Both the position numbers and the translations under genes were made by a program. Shown in pieces: positions 35,085 to 44,505 of a stretch of DNA of 64,000 nt (positions within the stretch are counted from its first letter, which is position 1; the number at the start of each line of letters is the position of its first letter). The notes beneath the pieces are model-generated. The model made no database searches. It was not told the origin of the DNA and saw nothing but the letters and a program-made list of their open reading frames with translations. The stretch lies in the NCBI RefSeq assembly GCF_005061465.1, contig NZ_LAUS01000003.1, positions 1-64,000 of the forward strand, in the 5' to 3' direction. This DNA is from Mycoplasmopsis bovis 8790. GTDB lineage: Bacteria > Bacillota_I > Bacilli_A > Mycoplasmatales > Metamycoplasmataceae.

Positions 35085-38000
35085 ATGCGAAAGAAATTAT
35101 TACTAAGTAGTGGAATATTGGCTTTATCTTCACCATTATTATCATCTGCATGTTATGTTGCAAATGTTTGAGACAAACCAGCAGATAATTATAATGATTG
35201 AAAGAATCCACCCAGTTATAGCGGTTCAAATACTACCAAGCTTGTCATAATCAAAGAAGATGATTTTGATGATAGACATATAAATATGGCAGTTAATAAA
35301 ATTTTAGAAGACAACTTAAAACTTAATTTAGCAAAGTTGAATGAATTAAAAGCTACAAATGTTGTAGCTAAAATTTTTGATGATACATTCACTGATGCAA
35401 TTAAAGAAATAGAAAGAAAAGCAAAAGCTGATGAAGCAAAAGAAAAAGATAAAGTTGACAAAGAAATCGAGTTAATTGATCATAGGGTTTCTGCTTCTGA
35501 ATTAACAAAAGAATTATTTGCTTTATTGACTAAAGACATTGATAAAGCAAGCATTGAAAAAGCCGAAAAAGCTAATTTGGATAAGCAGCAAGAGTGAGTT
35601 GATGCCTTGCTTAAGGAAATTAAAGACTTAAATGAGCAAGTAGCATCAGACATGAATGCTTATTCTATTGCTAAAAAAGAAGAGTATGCATCAATATTAA
35701 CTGAAAAGTTATTTGATGACTCAGATGCTGACAAGATTAAGGATGCTAAAAAAAGATACGTCAAAGAATTAGCAGATAAACTTAAAGTATACAATAATCA
35801 TATGACTAAATCTTCAAATACCACAGCTGACTTATTTAGTAACGATTGACTTAGAGAAATTGAAAAAGCTAAAAGAGATAAAGAAATTAGCTCAAAAATC
35901 TATAATGATTCAGCTTCAGGCTTAGATATTAATATTCACTGAACTAAAGAAGATTTAGAGAGATATGTCAAAAAGGTTCTAAAGGACAATTTAAAGCTTA
36001 ATTTAGATAAATTAAATGAATTAAAAGCTGCAAATGTAATAGCTAAGATTTTTGATGGCACATATACTGATGCAATCAAAGAAATCGAAAGAAAAGCAAG
36101 AGCTGTTGAAGCCAGAGAAGCAGTCAAGGTTGATGCTGAAATCAGATTAACTGAACATTTGATTTCAGCTTCTGATATTACAGGTGAATTATTTGCCTTA
36201 TTAACTAAAGAAATTGATAAAGCAAGCATCGAAAAAGCAGAAAAAGCTAATTTAGATAAGCAGCAAGAATGAGTTGATGCCTTGCTTAAGGAAATTAAAG
36301 ACTTAAACGAGCAAATGGCATCAGACATGAATGCTTATTCTATTGCTAAAAAAGAAGAGTATGCGTCGAGAGTAACTAGTGAATTATTTAGCAATAATCA
36401 TCTTAAGGAAATCGAAAAAGCTAAAAGAGATAAAGAAATTAGCTCAAAAATCTATAATGATTCAGCTTCGGGTTTAGATATTAATATTCACTGAACTAAT
36501 GAAGATTTAGAGAGATGAGTTAAAAAGACTCTAGAAGACAATTTAATGCTTAATTTAGATAAATTAAATGAATTAAAAGCTGCAAATATAATAGCTAAGA
36601 TTTTTGATGATACATTCACTGATGCAATTAAAGAAATAGAAAGAAAAGCAAAAGCTGATGAAGCAAAAGAAAAAGATAAAGTTGACAAAGAAATAGAGTT
36701 AATTGATCACAAGGTTTCTGCTTCTGAATTAACAAAAGAATTATTTGCTTTATTGACTAAAGACATTGATAAAGCAAGCATCGAAAAAGCAGAAAAAGCT
36801 AATTTGGATAAGCAGCAAGAGTGAGTTGATGCACTGCTTAAGGAAATTAAAGACTTAAACGAGCAAATGGCATCAGACATGAATGCTTATTCTATTGCTA
36901 AAAAAGAAGAGTATGCGTCAAGAGTAACTGGTGAATTATTTAGCAATGATCATCTTAAGGAAATTGAAAAAGCTAAAAGAGATAAAGAAATTAGCTCAAA
37001 AATCTATAATGATTCAGCTTCAGGCTTAGATATTAATATTCACTGAACTAAAGAAGATTTAGAGAGACGAACTAACAAAGTTCTAAGAGACAACTGAGAC
37101 TTAAATAAAGGCACATTAGACAAAATTGAATCTGCTGATATTACAGGCAAAATTTTTGATGATACTTATACTGATGAAGTTAAGGAAGCATTAGAAAGAA
37201 AAGCAAGAGCTGAAGAAGCCAGAGAAGCAGCTAAAGCTGATGCTGAAATTAAATTAATAGATCATAAGGTTTCAGCTTCTGATATTACGGGCGAGCTATT
37301 TAGCGACGAACATCATAAATGGGTTGAAAAAGTCAAAAATAATATTAAGGCAAGAATTTACAGAGACTCAAAATCAGGTTTTGATATAGACTTACATCCA
37401 ACAGATGCTCAAATTGAATCTGAAAATAAACGTTTAGATGATGAAGCTAAAAAGATTATTGCTAATAATAGAAGAGTTAACAAAGAATTTGTTAAGAGTT
37501 GACTAAATGACTATAAAAACAGAATTTTTAGAGATAGTCCAAGCGGCCTTGACATAAACTGATATTCAAGCGATAATATGCCTAATAGCAATGCTATTAG
37601 TGAAATGTCTATAGATGATGTCAATAGAGAATTTCTTAAGAATTTTGCTCTAGAGAGACTTTTATCTTCACCAGCAGGCATAAGTGAAGAAGATGCAAAA
37701 GAAGCATTATCAAATGTTTTTGATTCCGAAAATAAAGATGAAGTTATAAGCTCATTTGTTAATAATTTCTTTAAAAATGATGAAAAGTTCAAAAACATTA
37801 ACTCATACTCGAAACTGCTTTCTGAATTAATATCAAAAGTAGGCGATAATAAAGTCAGATCACATATTAAGCTATGATTAGTAAAAAATGCTTATGATGA
37901 CAGAAGTAAACTATTTGATGAAATGGCTAAAGTTCTTATTGCTAAGTTCAATAAGAATAACTATAGGATTCCAGATGATAAGATGCCAAGAATTAGCTGG

Positions 38001-38972
38001 TTCCTTAAGTCAATAACTAGATATATTGTTTCAAGCACAAATCAAAATGATCAAGAAACTGGACAGTTGCCTAAAATTTTTAATGACATTACTGATGGCA
38101 TTATAAATATGTTGAAATCATTAAATGAGGGTGATAATATTCTTGCAAAAACTGCAGAGGGAGCTGAAAGCGGTGAGTCTAAATTCATAACTGAAAATGG
38201 ATTTATATCATTTTCTAAGATATTTGAAAATGTAGAAATATTCAAGAAAATATTTGAAAACACTAGCCATAGAGCATATGCTGATTTTGTCAACATTATG
38301 TTTAAATATGCTGATGGTTTTGATGATAAAGGCCTATATCATGAAATATTTAACTCTGGCAAATGAACAAAACTAGCTAAATCATTATGATTAGAAAGGG
38401 GTGACGTTGGTCTTGTGCATCATGGTATTTTCAAAATTATGTCAGTGTTTATAAAACCATTAATCAAAAATTATGTTAATGAGTTATATGACTCAACTGA
38501 AATTTACACGGATCCTCAAGATGTAAAAACAAAGGTTGAAGGATACCAAGCTGTATGAAGAATGTATACTGCATTTGCAGCAATATTGTACTCAAATAGA
38601 AGACCAATTGTATACTGACAATTAAATGATGGAACTTCCGAATCTTACTTAAGAACAATGGTTAAAGAAGAATTTGAAAGTGCAGTTAGAAAGAAAGAAT
38701 TAAACAAATACGATGGCCACTATAAAGCAATTGGATTAGTAAATAATTATAGTGTTAACCCTAGATTCTGAGCAGGTGTATCTGATTATGAACTAAATTC
38801 AACAGATGAAAGACAAAATAATTGAAAATATGCTCGTGACTATGTGCTTAACTATATTTATTACCATGATAAGTATGATGAATCATACAATCCAAGCAAA
38901 ACCAAGCGTATGGTCTTAATAGAAGACTTGAAAAAAGGTTATATGCCAGTTATTCCTAAATGAACAAGCTAA
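35085..38972 (+). CDS. Phase-variable modular lipoprotein with MilA-type C-terminal module
   Basis: 1,295 residues. Lipobox SPLLSSAC (Cys23). After a short linker come three near-identical large repeats (residues about 72-670), each with L-N-E-L-K-A-A-N-V-I-A-K-I-F-D, an S-A-S-(D/E)-(I/L)-T-x-E-L-F motif and an IYNDSASGLDINIHW motif; two further IYRDS/IFRDS motifs follow near 760 and 815. The final ~445 residues (from about 37632) match the C-terminus of the MilA-like protein next door, ending in the common LIEDLKKGYMPV. RBS AGGGGAG. Many TGA-Trp codons. The function is unknown; a surface adhesin or antigen is the likely class. Expression is probably switched by the poly-G tract upstream. Confidence 0.85.
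35300..37090 (+). repeat. Long coding tandem repeats, 552-bp period
   Basis: The segment starting at 36000 recurs at 36552 in the same frame (552 bases, 184 codons) at very high nucleotide identity. A first copy (about 35327-35990) is about 120 bases longer because it carries an extra LFDDSDADKIKDA..ADLFSND insert, which is also found in the genes at 41875 and 58977. Confidence 0.85.
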
Positions 38973-38979
38973 CACAATC

Positions 38980-39010
38980 AAGCGTCTAAAAAACAAGGCG
39001 CTTTTTTGTT
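38980..39010 (+). terminator. Terminator of lipoprotein gene 35085-38972
   Basis: 7-bp stem AAGCGTC/GGCGCTT (one wobble) followed by TTTTTG. Confidence 0.75.
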
Positions 39011-39030
39011 TTTAAATTTATAATTTATAT

Positions 39031-40119
39031 ATGAACAAAGGCGAATTTAAAAATAGATTAGTACAGTATTTAGAGGCTGAAGGAGTTTCTAGATATGAAT
39101 CTAATATTGCTAGAATGATGGAATCAGAAATAAACCAAAACAATTGTTTTACAGTATCTTATGATAATTTTGGCTCTATTATTTTTCACAAAAAATCAAA
39201 ATATCCAAATGCACCAAAATTTATGGTTGCTGCTCACATGGATGAAGTTGGCTTTTTAGTTAAAGGCATATATGAAAACGGACAGATCAAGCTTAGCTCT
39301 GTTGGTGGCTTATGACCTAGTGTTGTTATAGGAACTAAGGCAGTTTTAATTAATTCTAATGGCAAAAGATTTAATGGCGTTTTTGGCCACACATCAATTC
39401 ATATTATGGAAGCGGAAAAAAGATCCAAAGCGTTAACTATGGATGATTTATATGCTGATTTTGGATTCTTTTCAGAGCAAGAAGCCAAAGACAATGGAAT
39501 TGAAGTAGGTAATGTTGTGTTAATGACTGGCGAAACAGTTTATTTAGATAATCCTGATTTATTAGCTGGTAAAGCAATGGATAATCGTGCTGGTGTATGT
39601 GTCTTGGAGTACATTGCTAAAGAATTAGAAAATGAAGACTTAGGAGTTGATTTATATTTAGTTGGCACTGTACAAGAAGAAGTAGGGACTAGAGGGGCTA
39701 AAACTAGTGTTTCATTAATTAATCCTGAATTTGCTATAGCACTTGATACAACTAGCACTCATGATACAATTGGCACAATTCCTGGGACAACTAAGGTCGG
39801 TAATGGGGCTGCTATAAGAATAAAAGATGGCGGAATGATGGCTAATCCACAATTAGTCGAATTTATGTGTAAAATAGGCAGAGAAAACAAAATTAAGCAT
39901 TACAAGTTTATCTCTATGGGAGGCGGAACTGATGCTGCTGAATTACAATATGCTAAAGGTGGTGCCATTACTTTAACAATTTCACTTCCGCAAAGATATT
40001 TGCACTCACCTATAGGCTTAATATCAATTAATGACTTAATTGAATCAACAAAATTGATTACTGAAACCATAAAAGCTATTAATGCAGATGTTTATGCTAC
40101 AATATTTAAATATAAATAA
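39031..40119 (+). CDS. M42 family metallo-aminopeptidase
   Basis: 362 residues, full length for M42 (glutamyl aminopeptidase / TET type). Cytosolic two-metal enzyme that trims amino acids from peptides, forming large dodecamers in relatives. Metal ligands are visible: AHMDEVGF (His69, Asp71), AMDNRAG (Asp), the general base pair in V-Q-E-E-V-G-T-R-G, and IALDTT with the third ligand Asp; G-G-G-T-D-A near 300 and a late His (Y-L-H-S-P-I-G) complete the site. One TGA-Trp at 39313. The ATG lacks a Shine-Dalgarno and lies 20 bases after a terminator. It and the next gene are housekeeping islands inside the lipoprotein region. Confidence 0.93.
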
Positions 40120-40144
40120 TTTAAATTTTAGGAGATTTTCATAA

Positions 40145-40390
40145 ATGGTTTCAACAGGTGCATGAATTGGAATAGTTATAGGTGTAGCGCTTTTCCTTGG
40201 CATAGTAGGCGGTTTTATTGGTTTTTTTGTAGCCAGAAAGATTTTTGAAAAACAAATTCGTGAAAATCCCCCAATTACAAGAAACATGATTAAAGCAATG
40301 TTTGCTCAAATGGGAAGAAAAGCATCTGAGTCGCAAATTAATGCTGTTATGCGTTCAATGACTAATGCCAAGAATGCTGAGAAAAAATAA
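40145..40390 (+). CDS. UPF0154 family small membrane protein
   Basis: 81 residues with one N-terminal transmembrane helix (GIVIGVALFLGIVGGFIGFF) followed by a charged cytoplasmic tail containing NPPITRNMIKAMFAQMGRK, the signature of the UPF0154 (YneF) family found across Firmicutes and mollicutes. Role unknown. One TGA-Trp at residue 7. GGAGA ribosome site; 25 bases after the M42 gene, probably one transcript with it. Confidence 0.9.
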
Positions 40391-40398
40391 TAACTTTT

Positions 40399-40427
40399 AA
40401 GCAGGAAAATCCTGCTTTTATTTTTAT
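40399..40427 (+). terminator. Terminator of M42 peptidase / UPF0154 transcript
   Basis: Perfect 8-bp stem AAGCAGGA/TCCTGCTT, loop AAA, then TTATTTTTATTTTT. Confidence 0.9.
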
Positions 40428-40752
40428 TTTTAGAGTTTAGGAAGAGAGAATTTAAGGCTTCGTTAAGGCTTGAGGACTAAATATAGTAAAAAATCTTTAG
40501 CACAATTCTATATTTCTAGCAATTTTGCAAGGTCTTGAGCAGATTTCAATACCCTGCATTTTTTTACTCCGATCATTAATACTCCAACTCTTTAACTTCC
40601 TAAGTGATCTACAATCTTATTTCTTTGTCAAAACGGCAAATAAAAAATGTCAAGACTTTTCAAAATGAATATTTCGTATAGCATAATGAAACATAGCTTT
40701 TAGATTTAAAAAATAAAACTATGTTTTAGACCTTATTTTGCTGCATTTATAA
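40428..40752. other. Degenerate stretch before a truncated lipoprotein copy
   Basis: About 325 bases with stops in all frames. It lacks the signal peptide, ribosome site and poly-G tract that the following reading frame would need. Probably the scar of a deletion or recombination that removed the 5' part of that gene. A short minus-strand frame near 40535-40600 is discussed under rejected items. Confidence 0.45.
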
Positions 40753-41676
40753 CTTAATTACTATAAAACACTGATAAACGATAAATTAAAAGATAGTGAA
40801 ATTAATTCATTTGTATACAATACGGAACTAAAATTTAATCACGAATTAATTTCAGAATGAAGACAGAAAATTGAGCAAAATGATGAAGAAATAAAGGAAT
40901 TAGAGAAGTCAACAAATGATTTCTTTAATGACTATAAAACTGACATTGAAAGAATAAATAAAGAGATTAAAGAGCATAATGAAAAACAGGCTGAGAAAAA
41001 AATTAGCGAAAATGAATTGGAAAGAATAAAGGAAGAACTTAGGATTTTAACTTCTGAATCGCCCGATTTAAAGAAACTAATTGATGATGTTAAAAAATAC
41101 TATAAAGTTTTATATGATAAGGATTTTGAAGATATACAAAAGTTTATAGCTGAAGCAAATGAACAAGAAGAAAAAACTGCAAAGGAGCTTAAACAATTAG
41201 AATCTGAGTTAGCAACTTTAAAGAAAGAAAAAAGCAAACTAGAAGATGAACTTAAGAGTTTAAATATAGACAATAATCTCATAACTGATTTAGAGAAAAA
41301 ATATGAATTATCTGAAGAAGCTTTTGACAAAAAAGCCTATGAATATGAGACAGAGATACAAAACATTTATAAACAGATTGATAAACTTAATGTCTTAATT
41401 AAGTATTTTGACAAACTTGTAAGTGGCGACTGATTTAGTATTTATGATGCAAGCATAAGTGGGTTAGATATTTATGCTCATGACACAAAAGCAGAATTTG
41501 CTAATGCCGATAAGCGAAATGCCGATAATATTTTAAAAAGAATAAGAGACAAGGCTGAAAGTTCATCTAATGCAAACTTAATAATAAGAGATAAAGTAAA
41601 CGGCAACGGTAATAAAGCTGACAAAGAATTAATCAATAGATGAATAAATGGCGTTAATAATAATAAACAAAATTAA
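40753..41676 (+). pseudogene. 5'-truncated coiled-coil lipoprotein copy
   Basis: 307 open codons without a plausible start, signal peptide or ribosome site. The first residues (KTLINDKLKDSEINSF then N-T-E-L-K-F-N-H-E-L-I) align with the middle of the gene at 49681 (ETLIKDKQNDNFADSF, N-T-E-Y-K-F-N-H-E-L-I near 50830-50910). The rest is coiled coil ending with the family motif DLEKKYEL, then a module motif DASISGLDIYAHD and a short unrelated tail. It may be a silent sequence donor. If it were translated, internal ATG 41017 would be the first sizeable start. Confidence 0.75.
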
Positions 41677-41696
41677 AGATTAGGATTTTGTAAACA

Positions 41697-41722
41697 ATAT
41701 GAGAGTTTCCCATATTTTTTAA
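41697..41722 (+). terminator. Terminator after truncated copy
   Basis: AATATGaGAG / C-C-C-A-T-A-T-T imperfect stem followed by six T; same ATATGG..CCATAT theme as the other terminators of this family. Confidence 0.6.
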
Positions 41723-41764
41723 ATTTAATTTTTATAACAACAAAAAACACAAAAAAACACATTT

Positions 41765-41839
41765 TTTTCCATATTTTTATGGAAAATTTAGAAAAAGACA
41801 CCAAAAGCAAAAGCTTTGGGGGGGGGGAGATATTAAAAT
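41765..41839 (+). promoter_or_regulatory. Poly-G (10) promoter switch of lipoprotein gene 41875
   Basis: Perfect 9-bp hairpin TTTTCCATA/TATGGAAAA (41765-41786), then GCAAAAGCTTT, ten G (41818-41827) and TATTAAAAT as -10-like element. The same arrangement with nearly the same bases stands before the gene at 49681. Confidence 0.75.
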
Positions 41840-41874
41840 ATTTATTACTAATTTAGATATATATTGGAGCGAAA

Positions 41875-44190
41875 GTGAAGAAGAAGTGATTTTTAAAAGG
41901 TGGGTTGTTAGCAATAACAGCCCCATTATTGTCGTCAACTTGTTTTGCAACAAATTCAAAGAAACCTGCAGAACCAATTAATGGAAAGCCTGCTGACAGA
42001 GACGGCACTCCAGATAGAAGTTCACAACCTGGTAATGAAACTAATCCCGGCAATGGCAACCAAAGAGATGGAAGCCAATCTGGAAATGATGGCGGGCAAA
42101 ATGGCAAACAACCAAATCATTCAGAAAATAATAATGATAATAATGAAGCCAAATTAGTTAAAGAATGAAATGATATTTTTAATGATAGTGTAACTGGTGC
42201 TGATATTTTGTTCCGCCCTAGTGCATCAGACATTGCAAGAGAAGAAAAACTCTTGGCTGACTTAGTTAAAAAAATATTAGAAGAAAATAAAAAACAAAAT
42301 GAGAAAAATCTTGATTTTTGAAGCAAGTGAAGTTCTAAATTTACAAATAGTACTAGCGGACTAGATATAAAGGATTCTCAATTGCTAGATTCTTGATGAA
42401 TGTCAAAAGAATATTTAGACTTGTTATCAAAAGAAATTGATAAGCAAACAAGCAATACTAATGTTATAAGAAAAGAAATAAATGAATTAATTGAAAGAAT
42501 TCAAAAGATTAAATCTGAAATTAAAGCTAAAAAAATGGAAAATACTGCATCAAAATTAACTGAAATGTTATTTGATGACTCAGATGCAGACAAGATTAAG
42601 GATGCCGAAAAAAGATATGCCAAAGAATTAGCAGATAAACTTAAAGCCTACAATAATCACAGGACTAAATCTTCAAATACCACAGCTGATTTATTTAGTA
42701 ATGATTGGCTTAGAGAAATTGAAAAAACTAAAAGAGATAGAGAAATAGCATCAAAAATATACAGAGACTCTGCTTCTGGTTTAGATATTGACATTTACCT
42801 AACTGATGCTGAAATTAATAAAATAGTTAAGAAAATTTTAGAAGATAACTATTGAATTAATAAGGCAAAATTTGATGAAGCATTGGCATCAAAAGAAACT
42901 GAAGAAATATTTGGAAATGGATATGCCAAAGCAATTGGAGAGATTAAAGCAAAATATGAAAAAATGATTGCTAATTTAATGGCAGAAAAAGATAAACTCA
43001 ATAAGGAGTGAAAAGCAACTGAATCTGACCTTGCAAAAAAAGAAGCAGACTTGGAAGCAGATAAGAATAAACGCATTACAGACATTAATTTAAATTATGA
43101 AAAGAATAAGCATATTTTAGATGAATTAAAAAACAAGAATAATGATGCACTTAAAAAATTATTAGATGCAAACAGTAATAAAGATATTAAGAGTGAATTA
43201 AAAAGTGTTAGAGAATCATTAGTTGATTTAAATGATTTATGATGAGGCGCAAAACTGCTAGCTGATGAATACAATCTTCAAAAAGCTGAGTTTGAAGAAA
43301 TGATAAAAAAAGGTAATTTAGTAGGAAGTGAAATAGAGAAAATAACAGAACTACTAGAAAAAGTTAAGACAGTTTCTGATATGAATGAAGAATCAATTAG
43401 GAAAGCAACTGCAGAAAGAAAAGAAGGGTACGAAAAAGCTTATAGTGAAGCTATAAAAGAAGAGAAAGATTTATTAAGTAAACTTGATGAAGAAGATAAA
43501 TTGCTATTAAAGGTGATCCAAGAGCTTACTAGTTGAAAATGAGATTCTGATCAATGATACTACAGCAATAGAGAAATGGACGGCTTCAATCATCAACATA
43601 TTGCAAGATTAAAAGACGCAGTGTGAAGTAATAGGGAAGAGAGACAAAGAGTTCAAAAATTATTATCTGACAAAGTGTTAGAAAAAGAAAAAGATGAAAA
43701 AATCTCGAAATTAGAAGAAGAAATCAAGGCAGAAATAGAAAAAGCAAAAAATGAAAAACAAATGCTTACAAAAACTCTAGAAAAACTAAATGCTGAAAAA
43801 GCTGAAATTGTAAAAGTAATTAGCGACCACAGCAGATTTTCGAAAGTAAGTGAGCTTTCTGTTCTATACAACAAAAACCAAAAAGAAATCAAGGAAATGA
43901 TTGATAAAGTTTCAGAATCTCAAAAGGAATTATCAACAAAATTAAGTGAATTCGATTCTAAATTTAACAAATTGCAGGCAGAAAAAGAAGAAATTAATAA
44001 GTGACTAGCTGAATTAGAAGAAAATAATGAAGCAATAATTGCTATGGAGGACGATGATTACAATAGTAAAGTTGACAATTTAGATAGTGAAGCTTACAAA
44101 TTAGAAAAAGAAAAAGACACCAAAGAAGCTGAATTAGACGCTAAAATAAACAAGTTTAATAAAATTATTAGTGAATTAAATAAGAAGTAG
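41875..44190 (+). CDS. Phase-variable modular lipoprotein, coiled-coil type
   Basis: 771 residues. Starts with GTG preceded by TGGAGCGAAA; codon 5 is TGA, so the signal peptide VKKKWFLKGGLLAITAPLLS-STC is visible only with code 4. Cys is residue 23. A Gly/Asn/Ser/Pro-rich linker covers about 25-97. Module motifs IFNDSVTGADI (about 101), F-T-N-S-T-S-G-L-D-I and IYRDSASGLDIDIY (about 295) follow, plus the LFDDSDADKIKDA block. From about 330 to the end it is mostly coiled coil. Function unknown; likely a surface antigen whose long helix projects from the membrane. Confidence 0.85.
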
Positions 44191-44242
44191 AACCCGTAAG
44201 TGTTTATTAAAGTTAAGGTGAAATTCTAATTAACGAAATAAT

Positions 44243-44281
44243 AAAAAAGCAGAAAAGAGTCATATTGTTTCTGCTTTTTTA
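44243..44281 (+). terminator. Terminator of lipoprotein gene 41875-44190
   Basis: Perfect 13-bp stem AAAAAAGCAGAAA/TTTCTGCTTTTTT with a 12-base loop. Confidence 0.9.
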
Positions 44282-44399
44282 CTTCATTTTTGCTTACCAA
44301 GTGTTTGTTTAAACATAAAAAAAGATAAATGAATGCAAATAATTTGTTAATAAATTTTAACAAATAATAAGATAAATGGAAATGTTTTCATAATATAAA

Positions 44400-44460
44400 C
44401 GGCCTATTCTCATAGGCAGGCACTTATGAAACCCCTTGGGGGGGGGTAAGTATTAAAATA
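44400..44460 (+). promoter_or_regulatory. Poly-G (9) promoter switch of lipoprotein gene 44506
   Basis: Nine G at 44438-44446 preceded by ACCCCTT and followed by TAAG then TATTAAAAT, the same -10-like string as before the gene at 41875. A small hairpin GCCTAT..ATAGGC (44402-44417) lies just upstream. Confidence 0.72.
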
Positions 44461-44505
44461 TAGATATAAACAATATTTGATATATCTCTAGAAGAGGGTT
44501 TGCTC

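Noticed and set aside
40428-40752. Possible remnant of a transposase on the minus strand (short frame near 40535-40600 reading V-K-K-C-R-V-L-K-S-A-Q-D-L-A-K)
   Set aside because: Only about 20 codons, with no terminal inverted repeats, no DDE motif and no target duplication visible.
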